Shown here: positions 10,521 through 21,984 of the stretch, in pieces
Layout of the letters: each line of letters starts with the position of its first letter
Numbering within the stretch: the stretch's first letter is position 1
Origin: Plicaturopsis crispa FD-325 SS-3
Taxonomy: Eukaryota; Basidiomycota; Agaricomycetes; Amylocorticiales; Amylocorticiaceae
Length of the DNA: 64,000 nt
Direction: 5' to 3'
NCBI GenBank assembly: GCA_000827205.1
Contig: KN832561.1
Span: forward strand, 1,213,962 to 1,277,961
Position numbers and translations under genes: made by a program
Notes under the pieces: model-generated
Told to the model about the DNA's origin: nothing
What the model saw: only the letters and a program-made list of their open reading frames with translations
Databases searched by the model: none

Positions 10521-11686
10521 TCAGCCTTTATTCTCCTTATCGTCTGCATCGTCCAAATCCATTTTTTCGTCTTCGTTTGTCTGTGTCGATTCACCACTCC
10601 CTTCGGCCTTCACAAACCTCTGCTCTAAGCTTTCAAGGAAGGGCTTCGAAGTCTGTGTCGGCGACGTAGTAGTGGTCGAAGTTAAGGCGATAGGATGGTC
10701 AGACATGTGTCCGGGTCTAGGGTCGTCCATCTCGTCCACCAGTCCAAGTGCTTTCTGCCCGCTATCCACTTGCTCAACGCCAGCATCCGTAGCGGTCAAA
10801 GCAAGCGGTGAAGGCGGAGGGCTGCGCGACTTGGATCGCCGCGCGTCGTCGTGTAGGAACGGAATGGGCGAAAACACGGGTGTCGCAGGTGCGGATGAGG
10901 GCGCGCTACCAATGGTAATGACAGTATCGAGGGGACCCGTCTGATCCTTTTCGGAGAGTGGAGGGAAGGCGTCTTGGGTAGTAGTCACAAGGAGCGACCT
11001 CTCAACGGCACGAAGGTATTTTCCGACAGATTTGTAGCTCTGTTTTGGCTTGACGCACAGCTCGCAGACTCGCTGTATGGTAAAAGGTGGATTTCTTGAG
11101 GTACGCTCGTGAGTACACAGTGCAGGGTATTTCGACTAATAACTTACTGGTCGAACTCATGCAATTGAGCAAATATGGCGTCCTTCAGCTCGTTAGCCTG
11201 GCTTGGTGTCATAAATGTCTTGGGGGCCTCAGTCAGGCCAGGTTCGACTCGATCTCGAGGCGGAAATGGTGCCAATTTCAACCCTCCGGATGGTAGAGGT
11301 TGTGGTGGGTATGGCCGGGGGCGTGGGTTAGCCCTCTGCGTTTCCTCAGATTCTGAGAGATAAACGGTGACATTCTGAAAATAGCGCGCGTTAGCCCATG
11401 TATAAGACTACAGTCGCGTCGACATTGGGACATACTTGATCAACTTTGGACTTGATGATATCGCGTAGTTTCGTCCATTCCGTGCTGCCAGATGCTGTAA
11501 GCCGCGAGTGGACTGTCGGTTTTCAGTACACGCACTCTACGATGTCAGTAGACGCGATTCCTTCCAAGATAGACTGGTAATCTGCCCTCCACATGAGTAT
11601 AAGCACGAAACTTCACCCCGTGTGATTTGCTGCGCCTTACCTGAGCTCCATTCAAAATCTGCTGGGAGTGCGAATGGATTGCTCAT
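10521..11686 (-). CDS. Protein phosphatase 4 regulatory subunit 2 (PPP4R2/Psy4-like)
   Basis: Regulatory subunit of PP4, which dephosphorylates DNA-damage and splicing substrates. Exons give MSNPFALPADFEWSSASGST, then EWTKLRDIIKSKVDQ, a Pro-rich linker, FMTPSQANELKDAIFAQLHE, and the family signature NPPFTIQRVCELCVKPKQSY followed by KYLRAVERSLLVT, matching human IPFTIQRLCELL..P..NY....KFLRGVEKNVMV. The C-terminal part is Ser/Pro/Thr-rich and acidic, ending DDADDKENKG. The first intron (between codons for SSA and SGS) is about 125 nt, longer than most. Divergent from the PAP2 phosphatase gene. Confidence 0.85.
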
Positions 11687-11934
11687 GCCAAAGTACACTC
11701 TCTAACAGGATGGTGGCGGTTACAGTGCAAGCGCCAATGAACGCGATCGGAAAGGATGAAGTAGCCGAAATGTCGGTCACGCAAATACTGCACCGCATTC
11801 TATTCTCTCCTCCCATCCAACCATATACCATTGCACTCGAATAAGGCTAACGAGTCTTACCGTCGGATCGCAGGCTCTCAGCGTGCGACGAATTAACTCC
11901 GGTTGACTCTAGAGATTCCTACCCGCGACAGTAT

Positions 11935-13523
11935 ATGTCCTATTCCATTCTAACGGCCCCCACCGATTCTCGAGACGGATCCTCCTCTTCTGCACCGCCA
12001 GTCATGCCGGCGGCTTTTCTCTCCCAACGAGTAGAGGCGGGTAGGGTCAGAAAGCAAACCACCAACGCCAGACGGTTGAAATTGCTTTGGTCGTACGCGC
12101 CTGATTGGTATGGCGTTTCCATACTGTCACGCGACTTCGCTCATCATACTCGCGTTGTGATTGTGTAGGATTATAACTATTGTACTTGCGTGAGTATCCA
12201 TCTACATCTCGAGATACGCAATAGAGCTGATGGTCGGCACGTACTTAGGGCGGCGTTCTTCGCGCTGGACAAGGTTCCAGGGTTCAAGAGGTCATTCTCG
12301 TTAGAAGACACGTCGTGAGCACACTTATCCCCGTCATATATACTGTCCGCGAGATTGACTATGTGCGATGTAGCTTACGCCACACGTGAATATCCTCCCC
12401 CAAATGTTCAATGTCCGAAACTAACTGTGGAAGCTCAACAGTTTCGCAGTGAAGGAGCGAGTCCCCAATATCGCCTTGTATTTCATAGCGATAGTGGCGC
12501 CGGTTGTCATTCAGCCTGTGATTAACCTGTTGACCATACGTTCGTGGTGGGATTTTCACAGCGGGACATTGGGGTGTAAGTTGCTGGTATGCACTGCCCA
12601 GCGATGACTCATGACAATTGTTCCAGTGATCCTTGGTTTGGCTACTACCGGTGCTTTCACTCAATTTGCGAAGATCACTGTTGGTCGTCCCCGTCCAGGC
12701 GAGTATTTGATAGCAGTGGTCTCTCAGCACAATTAAACGTCTCTGAACATGTAGATGTAATTGACCGGTGTGCACCGCCTGTCGGTGCGGTGGACCCTCC
12801 TTACGGTCTATCTACTGTAGCCATATGCACAAATACGAACGAGAGTATCATCCGGGACGGGTGGAGAAGTTTCCCCAGCGGACATGCCAGTCGTAAGTCG
12901 AGTTGGCCAACCTCTCAGCCTAAATTAATCTTGGTACGCAGTGTCCTTTGCCGGTCTTGGATTCTTGGCATTCTATGCCGCTGGGAAGATGCATCTTTTT
13001 GATCGTCGAGGGCATGCTGTATGTTTTCTCTGCCTCAGTGGGGCATAGTGGAACTGACTTATTACATTCTAGGGCAAAGCCTGGATCGCCTTGACACCTT
13101 TTGCGGGTGCATCCTTAGTCGCTATATCCCGCACCATGGATTATCGCCGTAAGTAGCACTCGCTATTCAACGTCTCCGGCTCGTTAATCAATTTCGTCAG
13201 ACCATTGGCATGATGTACTGGTAGGATCCATCCTCGGAACCGTCCTTGCGTACTTCTCCTACAGGCAATACTACCCTTCGCTTGCTTCGCCGATGTCTCA
13301 CCGCCCGTACTCCCCCCGCATCGGGCACGACGACGAACCAGTTCTACCCGTTGCTCATGCGCACTCGCAGAATCAGTCGACCCTTACTTCGGAGGAGCAA
13401 CTATATAGCGATAACCCGGGCTATCAGGATGGTGACGTAGAGCTTGTCGATGGCACTGTTAGGAGAGGTGGGCCAGAACACTTGGAGGATGCATGGCGTG
13501 AAGGAGAACCCAGGAGGGACTAG
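11935..13523 (+). CDS. PAP2-family lipid phosphate phosphatase (DPP1/LPP-like)
   Basis: Integral membrane phosphatase that removes phosphate from phosphatidate, diacylglycerol pyrophosphate or related lipids. All three catalytic motifs are present after splicing: KITVGRPRP (KxxxxxxRP), SFPSGHAS (PSGH) and SRTMDYRHHWHDV (SRxxxxxHxxxD). Several hydrophobic helices are visible (WIITIVLAAFFALD, IALYFIAIVAPVVIQPVI, VLVGSILGTVLAYF). About nine exons are needed. The intron after GRPRP has a GC donor (12699-12754). The tail is hydrophilic and acidic. Two in-frame ATGs (11935 and 12004) are possible; the upstream one is used. The choice between DPP1-like and LPP1-like substrates cannot be made from sequence. 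Confidence 0.88.
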
Positions 13524-13917
13524 GTTCTCAAACGGACTTATATACTTAATGATCCTTACTTAGTGCGTACGAGTCGACGTTATATCAATATCAGTCTTCG
13601 GCTTTTCTTATGTGTGTGTCCCGCCACAAAATCGGATGCACATATCTCCCTACTTGCTACTTAATAATTGACCTAAGAGTCGTTTTATCGCCGTGAAACT
13701 GTAGAAAGTGAGCGTCCCCTGTTGTAATTCGTTCATTCCCTGCTACACTCAATTCCAACCAAATTCCAGTGTCAAACGGAGACGCCACATTGACGCAAAG
13801 GGTAATCGGCCAAACACATGTAAAGTCAAACCTTAAATTCACAGTCGCCTCTGAAAACTCCCACGCATCACTACACCTCTACCGTCCGTGCACCCGCTCA
13901 ATAATCACTATCTCGCC
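13524..13917. other. Intergenic region upstream of eS21
   Basis: Holds the 3' end of the PAP2 gene and the promoter and 5' UTR of RPS21. I see no further coding sequence. Confidence 0.45.
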
Positions 13918-14362
13918 ATGGAAAACGATCAGGTATGTTTCTTGTGAGATCGCTATGCTACCAATGGGAGATTGACCGAAATCGCGCGCTCTTAGGGTGT
14001 TCTCGTCGATCTCTACGTTCCCCGCAAGTGCGCGGCGACCAGTACGTCCCGCATGCTGCAAAAATATAGCATCCTGCCCTGACGTGAAAGCAACGCAACT
14101 TTAGACCGTCTTATCACCTCCAAAGACCACGCATCGGTCCAAATCAGTGTCGTTGATGTCGACTCCAACGGCCGCGCTCTGAACACCGCGACCACCTTCG
14201 CCCTCAGCGGCAAGGTTCGGGCTGACGGGGAGAGCGACGACTCCATCAACCGATTGGCGACGAAAGAGGGTCGTGAGTGTCTTGCATGCTCGTATATGTC
14301 CGCGCTGGATCTGAGCATATCATCGTCTAGTGCTACGGAACGTTTGGTCCTACCAAAAATAA
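13918..14362 (+). CDS. RPS21: 40S ribosomal protein eS21
   Basis: Small-subunit ribosomal protein near the 40S platform. Four exons: MENDQ, then [15 protein letters not shown], then NRLITSKDHASVQISVVDVD to SINRLATKEG, then LLRNVWSYQK-stop. This matches [25 protein letters not shown] and ESDDSILRLA of the family; total is about 87 residues, the expected length. The five-codon first exon starts at the conserved M-x-N-D context. A diverged dispersed repeat begins about 35 bases after the stop codon. Confidence 0.94.
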
Positions 14363-14394
14363 ATGACATTCACTGTCTTCTCGTCTGGTGTTAC

Positions 14395-14575
14395 ACTATG
14401 TTTTTTTTACGCTGCAATCATATCTCCGTGCTGGTATCAAGGATCGCGAAAGCCGAAAGCATGGATCATGCATCCGATGAAGGCGTATGAAGATGAGATT
14501 TCATGCACACCTCGCCTAAGCCTGCGCTCATACGAAACAAACCCACGATTTTGAAGGCTCGCAAGTACATCGCCT
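14395..14575 (+). repeat. Diverged direct repeat, copy 1
   Basis: Begins with a T-run and TTTTACGCTGCAATCAT, followed by GGATCGCGAA, TGAGATT(T)CATGCAC, CCTCGCC and GCTCATACG, and ends near AAGGCTCGCAAG. The same ordered words occur in copy 2 at about 16655-16840. The two copies lie in the same orientation on either side of the short-chain dehydrogenase gene. Family unknown; this copy overlaps the likely 3' UTR of RPS21. Confidence 0.55.
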
Positions 14576-15026
14576 GAGACACTGAATAGATTGCTCAAAG
14601 GCCATTTCGATCCCTTTGATGCCACTCGCAGGTCAGTCGAATACTGGGCTGATTGATACATACAGTACTTTGGAGGATATCATCCTACGCGTTTTTGCGG
14701 CGCTGCGTCGGGAGAAACTATGGTCAAGTCTTACTATGCAGTCGTTTGTATACTGCTTTGAATTCACAGTGCATCGTTGACCGCAAGCAAATATAGGTTA
14801 GCATTGTAAAGGGGTATAGAGTAGGGTGCCGGTACACATGAGCAATCAGAGATTGAACGAGGCGAAGGAGCGGCTAAGATACAACCAAGCTCTCCTGGGA
14901 AGTAAACATACGCTAGCAGGGTTCAGCCATCGGTCGTAGAATGCAAGACAGAATAAAAGAGTGCGAGGAAGGAATACGGAATACGGAGATAAGCGCGAGC
15001 TTAACATCCCAAGTGTGGCAAGCCAT

Positions 15027-16442
15027 TTACAAACCAGCCTGGGCAACCTGCTCTTCGAGCCATGTCCACAAATCACGCCCGAGCTGAGGGTCTCTGATCA
15101 AGGCCCGTCCATCTCCGACCCGCGCCCACGCAAAGATGTACTACATGGACCGTCATAAGATTACGCTGTGATTCTGAACTAGGGCAGACATACCTTTCCG
15201 TGCAGCTTGGCGCCCTCCGGTGAGACACCTGCGAATAATGGAGAAATCGCACCGTAGGTGTCGACGTTATATCCGAGCAGTGCCTGCAGGGCGCGCGTTG
15301 GTAACACAGATGCAGACTCGGAGTGAAGGCAGATAATATTGACATACCACTCCCTTAGCCTGCAGTCCTGTCAAATTGCGCTGGATCCCCGTTGTCAGAT
15401 TACCTGCGACGGTGGATGAGTGCGCCTGCATGTGTGAGATGGAGAGAAACACCGACCAGGGTTTATTACCGAGGTAACGATGCCTTTGTCGGCGTACCGC
15501 CGAGCGAACTCTATCGAATAGACAGCTACTCCCTGTTCGATGTGGATCAGTCACGGCGATCGGAGGTGAAGGAGCTGAGTATGGCAACTTGCAAGCTTGC
15601 TTTGGCCATACAAGAAGACCGGATGGACCTTGCTCCTGGCGGGCCCGTCCTTGAAGGTCGCAAAGTTGATCTTCGCGGTCCAGAATATTATCGACGTCGT
15701 GTTCACGATGCGCACAGCACCAGGAGGTGAAGCTTTTGCAGTCGCTGAAAGGATAGGAAGGAGAAGCTCAGTGAAATAGTAGTGACCTGCCGTTACTTCA
15801 CGCGTCAGAAAAAGAGGGCTGCGGCTAGGAAATGAGGGGCCTTGCGCACCTAGAACATGAACACCGAAGTGGAGATCATATCCCTGGGCGGTGAACCTAT
15901 CCATGCGAGTCTCCATAACACCACTTTGAATTGTAATCAAAAGGGCGCCAAAGTCAAAGGGAATTCAGCTGAACGCACGCATTGTTGAACAGAAAGTGCA
16001 ACTGGCTCTCCTTCCTACAATAAAATGATGTTGAGACGATGGTGAAATTCGGCTGTGACAGTAGAGCTTCCTACTCGCAAAATGCCTCCGCTGCCGCCTT
16101 GACAGAGTTCAGATCGGCAAGGTCCAACTTTAGAAAAAATACGGAGTCCTTCCCCGTCGCGGCCTTGAGCTCTTCAATAGCGGCCTGGACTTTCGACTGG
16201 TCCCTCCCCGCGATATATACTTTCGCGTTATGGGCCAAAAGTGCCTAGCCAAACGATAATTAACGAGGGGAGAGCAATAAATATAGGGCAAGATGTTACT
16301 CACTCTCGCTGTCACTTTGCCAACACCAGAGTTACCGCCAGTCACAATAGTAACTTTGCCCGTAAGGTCTGGTGTATCGGCTTCCGCATACCTCGGCTTT
16401 CCGGGGAACATCTCTGAGGTGAGGGAGAGGATCAAACCCATG
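15027..16442 (-). CDS. Short-chain dehydrogenase/reductase (retinol dehydrogenase-like)
   Basis: Classical SDR, NAD(P)-dependent. MGLILSLTSEMFPGKPRYAE leads to VTIVTGGNSGVGKVTARV (TGxxxGxG cofactor motif). Then come KVYIAGRDQSKVQAAIEELK, LHFLFNNA (NNAG-type motif broken by an intron), IVNTTSIIFW with the active-site region, and YGQSKLA (catalytic YxxxK). The end is LFAGVSPEGAKLHGK, YIFAWARVGDGR and a helical WTWLEEQVAQAGL-stop. It resembles the WW-domain oxidoreductase/retinol dehydrogenase-like SDRs that are abundant in Agaricomycetes. At least six introns are used; inner junctions between the YxxxK and KGVV regions are less sure. Substrate unknown. Confidence 0.85.
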
Positions 16443-16654
16443 ATTGATAGTGCCGGAGTGGTATATTTGAAAATTGGAAATTGCGAATGGGGGTGGGTGG
16501 GACTCACACCGACTCGGAGTCCCCGACTTTATAGCTTTGTATCGGGACGCATTATGTCTCGCTATATGACGGATGCTCGTAGCGAATTACAAGCGAATTA
16601 GAGGTTCGAGTTCGGGACTCGGGGGATAAGTCTATAGGGGCTTCGATTACGGTT

Positions 16655-16840
16655 TTTCTTTTTACGCTGCAATCATGCCAGGGATCGCGAATGTTATAAT
16701 AACATGTTACATAGATGCTGCATCTGTTGAACGCATATTAACGTGAGATTAATGCACGCCTCGCCAAAGTCTGTGCTTATACGCACGCATCGGACTCCGG
16801 AGGCTCATACACGTTCATGCACTGCCTAACGGCTCCATAT
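16655..16840 (+). repeat. Diverged direct repeat, copy 2
   Basis: Shares with copy 1 (14395-14575) TTTTTACGCTGCAATCAT, GGATCGCGAA, GTGAGATTAATGCACGCCTC, GCTTATACG and GGAGGCTCATACA in the same order, with many substitutions and small indels between. It lies upstream of the SDR gene and downstream of the F-box gene. Confidence 0.55.
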
Positions 16841-16903
16841 ATCGCAATTGGTGTCATTTGACAGTGTTATTGCTTCGTGATGCGCAATGAGTGAGACATG
16901 AGA

Positions 16904-18283
16904 CTACTCCATCCATACGCACGCCTCTAAAGGCGCCCCTTGCTGCACACTATCGTCACATATCAAGGACAAGGCCTCATCGCATGCCTCATAAATCCCC
17001 TTGTGGATGCCCAGTGAGAAGCTTTGCAGGTGCGCCACATCACGGCCATCTAGTATCACGTAGGCCGACAATCTAGCTGTGACCATGCCTACGATAGCAT
17101 GAAGCGTCGCATTGCGATCGATGCAATGTGAGAAGGAGATAGACTCCAGGCGGGGGCAAAACAGAAGCGGGTTCGAGAGGAGACAAAGCAGGGCGTCACC
17201 GACGCAGGGGGCATAGGAATGATTGTCGACGTCGAGGGTAACAAGTGAATGATGGTCCGCCAGACATTGGATGAGGTCCGTTTCGTCAATGAAAGCCTGC
17301 TTCAGAGTGAGATCTCGCAGTGCAAATTTTGACCGGGCGAAGAGATGCTGTAGAGCATGTGGTCTCCGATGTTTGTCAGGATCTGGCTCGGAAACGTGTC
17401 CTGAAATGTGTTCCAGGCTTATACTGTTCAGCGCGGGGAGCACAAGCGAGTCGAGGAATGAGTCGGAGGGCCCCATAGTGACTACGGTCGACGACTGCAG
17501 TGTGGAGTGTGCGAGCGGGGTGCGCAGTGGGGAACAATCCTGGGTATCCATCTTGAGAGAGCATTCTTCCAACACGACGCAGGTACGAAGGAGAGTGAGG
17601 GCATCGTCCATCGAAATTGTCGGACTGAATGATAGCTGCGTGAGCTGCTCCAGTGGAATGTTTCTGAGAAGAGAATAGTCCCCCAGTGCATTCCACGTAA
17701 AGCGTCGTAGATTAGGCGTTGGTGAGATCGGCACACGGGGGTACAGCCCTTCTGGTGCAAAGAGCTCGAAATCACAGAGCAGTGGGGCCTCCCCAAGGAT
17801 GGGACGCATAGGTGGCGACGCAGCGTGCAGTTGAAGAAGAATATTACGCCAGCGATACAGGTACTGCGTGAGCACATCGGCAACCGCGTCGCGCAGACCT
17901 TCAACCTCGTAAGGCTGCGAAAGGAAAAGTGAGAACGGGAGTTGCCCAGAACGAGCCATCCATGTATGAAACATGTCAATGATAGGCCTAGGGTCATTGT
18001 AGTAAAGCCAGATGCCGAGCGAACACCACAGCTGTGGGGTGCTCAATGCGACAGTTCTCCAGGAGCGGCATATCTGCGTGAAAAGGAGGGGTGCTGTGTC
18101 CCGACGAATGGGAAAGTACATGTCAGGTGGGAGGCAGTGGATAAAAACTCGAGAGACTATCTCGAGTGGTAAGTCCTGCATGCGGTCGAATGGCCGTGGC
18201 TCGGGAGTAGGCATTTGTGTGGGTGCATTATCGCCGTCGAGAGGCGCTGGAATATCGATATCGTCGTGAACCATATGCCGCAC
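16904..18283 (-). CDS. F-box domain protein with LRR-like C-terminal region
   Basis: Probably a substrate receptor of an SCF ubiquitin ligase. A single open frame of 459 residues starts MRHMVHDDIDIPAPLD. The F-box core DLPLEIVSRVFIHCLP lies at about residues 38-53, followed by ICRSWRTVALSTPQLW, the typical second half in Agaricomycete F-box proteins. The rest contains irregular leucine-rich stretches (LTQLSFSPTISMDDALTLL; LVTLDVDNHS). Such genes form large expanded families in mushrooms and individual targets are unknown. A CTACTAG just upstream of the first ATG could be the branch point or acceptor of a 5' intron, so an extra N-terminal exon is possible. Confidence 0.85.
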   Translation of the reverse strand: MRHMVHDDIDIPAPLDGDNAPTQMPTPEPRPFDRMQDLPLEIVSRVFIHCLPPDMYFPIRRDTAPLLFTQICRSWRTVALSTPQLWCSLGIWLYYNDPRPIIDMFHTWMARSGQLPFSLFLSQPYEVEGLRDAVADVLTQYLYRWRNILLQLHAASPPMRPILGEAPLLCDFELFAPEGLYPRVPISPTPNLRRFTWNALGDYSLLRNIPLEQLTQLSFSPTISMDDALTLLRTCVVLEECSLKMDTQDCSPLRTPLAHSTLQSSTVVTMGPSDSFLDSLVLPALNSISLEHISGHVSEPDPDKHRRPHALQHLFARSKFALRDLTLKQAFIDETDLIQCLADHHSLVTLDVDNHSYAPCVGDALLCLLSNPLLFCPRLESISFSHCIDRNATLHAIVGMVTARLSAYVILDGRDVAHLQSFSLGIHKGIYEACDEALSLICDDSVQQGAPLEACVWME

Positions 18284-18747
18284 CTAGTAGAGTGCAATAG
18301 TGAGTTTGTACTACTCTCTACGGACGTCTGGTCACAGAAAAACAGACCTTCACATAGACCGTACGTGCGACTACTCTGGAGTCTGCGGATCTGGATATAT
18401 ATCGTTAACAAAGAAGTGTCGCTATCGAAATTGTGCAGCGTTGACTCTTGAGACTCAGAGTTTCCGAGGCTGAAATTTCGGTCAGGAAAGCCACGTGGGG
18501 ATGTATGACGCTCCTGGGCGGACGAGCCCAGCCGTGCCGCGATCACATACGCGCAGCTACTTACCTTCCCCGCAGTCAGGACCATCCCTCTCAATACCCC
18601 TTATAATTGACGAGAAATACATCTGATGGGTGAAGGCGTTCGCCCATCTTCTCTTGACGGAAACCTTTCCACCATCTCGGTGCGTGCCCAACTCTGAGCC
18701 TCTCGAGGTCGCTTGCTTACACAGGAGATCCCGCTCAGTCCGACTCA
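18284..18747. other. Divergent intergenic region (F-box protein / Gyp7)
   Basis: Promoters of the two divergent genes. No further coding sequence recognised. Confidence 0.45.
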
Positions 18748-21700
18748 ATGGTTGAAATCAAGCGCAACAACGAGGAAGGGTCGTCCGACTATCCATCGGA
18801 TTCGGCAACGCACGAAGAAGACGAAAAGTACAGGCTTGTGTATAGCAAGTCCAAGGTGTATGTCAACCCGACGGCGTACGCGAGGGATAACATCTCCGGC
18901 TTTGTGGCGCTCGTGAGGAGGGTACGCAGTGTGCATTCTAGTCAAAGGTTTCGTGCTCGTCCTGATAGCGTAGCAGGAGTCTTCAAACCCGACATATTTC
19001 CTTGCGTGGATCCCGGAGACATTGCTTAACGAGAAGGGATCCCATGAATTGGACAAGTGGGTGAAGATCGAGGAAAGGACGGTCCCAGACGATGAAGACG
19101 AGGGTATGTACTGTCTTGAATATCCTCCGCTTTCCATATTGATGTCTTCCATAGACGCAGTCCTAATTGACCTTCCAACACAGCGGCCAGAATCATATGC
19201 ATTCTCCGTGCCATTAACGTCCATATATTCCCTCATTGTTCATCCACCCACATTATCCTCCTGGTGTAAGCTCGCCATCATCTAGACCAAAAAATTCCGT
19301 TTTAACGCTTTTGAACAGACGGCTCAATCGATATCAATCTTATTAGCGGGTCCACACTTCCTACACTCCATTTCCACGACGATGAATCGCGCTCATTCAC
19401 TATGCCTGCACCATCTCCACGAGAAGACCAGCGCAGTTCCGTGACATCCTACCCGCCGCCACCACCTCCCAATGCTAGGCCTGTCAATTCGTGGGGTGGC
19501 GAGGATCTCCTTTCGCGTCTACGCTCTTATGCGCATATCCTCCGCTCAACACTGCAGCCATCCCTATTTCTTGTCGACCCATCGCGTGCTGATATCGAAG
19601 CGCATTCGACGCAGGTTTTCGACGACGACGCGGTCGACGCCATTTTAGCTCAGTCTACCTACGCGAATTCGCACTCGCCGATCCCCGTCCATCGCCGCCC
19701 TCGACCTCTCACCTCCCCGGCGATGTCTCCGCCCAACCCCTACTCCCATCGCTCTTCCGTCCTGCACCGCTCGCTCGCGTCCCCTACGTCTCCTCGGTCT
19801 GCTGACTCGCAGGCACGTATGGCGCTTCTCCAGTCTTTCTCCAATATCACTCGCGCCACGCGCCACGCGGCGCAGAATATACTCTCTCATCCCCTTGCGA
19901 AACCGATTGTACCGCATCTGCCCGACCCCGTGCGCAGTCTTGTGAACGCGAATGGCGAGTGGGAGTGGGGGAGCTGGGTCGAGAAGGGTGGAGTGGGTGA
20001 GTTCGAGAGCGCCAGAGTGTATCTGGCGAGATGGGCGCGGATTGTCGCGGAGGAGGGTGAGCGGTCTCGCCGGAGGGAGGCTCAGGCGATACCGAGTTCG
20101 TCGGATCTGGCGGAGGAGAGCTCATCCCTCGGCGTGTTCGAGCTGCTGCACTCCACTTCAAATCTTCCGACTCCCAAGTCGTCGAGAGATCCCTCCCGTC
20201 CGATCGATGTTAACCAGTGGGCCAAGTGGTTCGCCGACGACGGTAGACCTCGAGTGCGGATAGAGGAAATGAAACGAGAGGTATTTAGGAGGGGGATCCA
20301 TGCTAATCTACGACGAAAAATATGGCCGTTTGTCCTTGGGGTATACGAGTGGGACGTCACTGACGACGAGAGAACGGAGAGATGGGCGGCTAAACGGTAC
20401 GAATGCAAGGCAAATGGTCCCAGCCGCGCGCACTAATATTGAATTTGTCGTAGGAAACGATACCATGAGGTCAAAGACGAATGGTGCGGGGTTCCTGAAG
20501 TCTTTGACCGTGCAGATACTCTAGAGGTGATTCCAATTGCCTCGATATCCTCTGCACTGCTAATCTTTGCCTAGGAGCGTCATCGGATCGACGTCGACTG
20601 CCGTCGTACGGACAGGACCCAACCCCTGTTCTCGACCCCTACCCCGACACCCGAAGCTACACCGCCAGCCTCCAAGGGTGCCATGTCCGCGGATGAGAAA
20701 AACCGACACATGAGGTTTTCCACCATATCTCCCCAAACGGCAGACATCGGCGCGCAGGCTCCCAGTAACGAACACATCGAGCGGCTCGCGACCGTCCTGC
20801 TCACGTACAACTTCTACGAGAAGGAGCTCGGTATGTCCCAGTTAGCTGTTACCTCTCGAAGGGACATTTTGGTTCACAGATACTTTGCTGACATCGAAGA
20901 TAACGAAGGTTACGTGCAAGGGATGTCGGATCTCTGCGCGCCTGTGTACGTCGTGATGGGCTCGGATGAGGAGTTGACATTCTGGTGTTTCGTCGAGGTC
21001 ATGAATCGCATGGTGAACCATTTCTCCGCTGTTGTCACCTCGTAGATCGCTGACCTTGGATGCAGAAACAAAATTTCCTGCGCGATCAGAGCGGCATGAA
21101 GAAGCAGCTACTCACATTACAGCAGCTCATTGAAGTCATGGACCCAGAGCTGTACCGACATCTTGAGAAAACGGATGGTCTGAACCTCTTCTTCTGCTTC
21201 CGGTAAGCGCTTCTATCTCCCGGAACTAAGACATTTACTGAATTTATCCAAAGATGGGTGCTCATTGCGTTCAAACGCGAGTTCCCTTTCGATGATGTTT
21301 TGCGGCTGTGGGAGGTGCTATGGACAGACTACTACAGCAACGATTTCGTTTTGTTCGTTGCACTGGCCGTGTTGGAGTCGCATAGGGACATGATCCTGCG
21401 GTATCTTGTCGAGTTCGACGAGATTCTGAAGGTCAGTACCAGTGCTTTCGTCTTCCATGTCGCAATCACTGAATACTTACATTGTTTTGTGTAGTATTGC
21501 AACGAGCTTAGCATGACCATCGAGCTCGACACAACGCTGGCACAAGCCGAAGTCCTATTCCTCTCCTTCGCACAGCTCGTTGCCGACATCGACCGTCGCA
21601 GCGCCGAAGAATCGACCTCGTCGAATACAGCTGGGCTGCGGCGCCGGAGTGCCACCGCACCGTCGGTTGGGGCCGCTGTCCCCGCGCCTAAGATGACAAT

Positions 21701-21752
21701 GCCCGTGCTGAGCGAGAACTTGAGAGAGCTGCTGAAGGCCGGGCGGGAGTAA
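18748..21752 (+). CDS. GYP7: Gyp7-type Rab GTPase-activating protein (TBC domain)
   Basis: Accelerates GTP hydrolysis on Ypt7/Rab7-class GTPases in vacuolar and endosomal traffic. The N-terminal part (KYRLVYSKSKVYVNPTAYAR, YFLAWIPETLL, SYAFSVPLTSIYSLIVHPP) is the Gyp7/TBC1D15 lipid-binding-like domain. The TBC domain starts near GIHANLRRKIWPFVLGVYEW. The arginine finger is in RIDVDCRRTDRTQPLF (IxxDxxRT) and the glutamine finger in YVQGMSDLCAP (YxQGM), both reconstructed at splice junctions. WVLIAFKREFPFDDVLRLWE and a helical end follow. About ten introns. The junction just before GYVQGM has an alternative acceptor; I chose the one giving KELGYVQGM. Confidence 0.9.
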
Positions 21753-21984
21753 TGGGCGGGTATTGGGGACTCGGAATCGGGCAGTGAAGTTAATAATATA
21801 CGGACACTTTCTTGTTGTATCATTCACGGCGCACATACAGTTGTACTTCTAACAAGGTGAACCCGAATCCCCTAGACTGTAATCATATTGATATTCTTGC
21901 TGTATGTTGGGATAAGGAATTGCTCTGCAAAAAAACATACGCCAAAAATTGAACACGGAAACGAGCAGAGCGATAACTTGGGTA

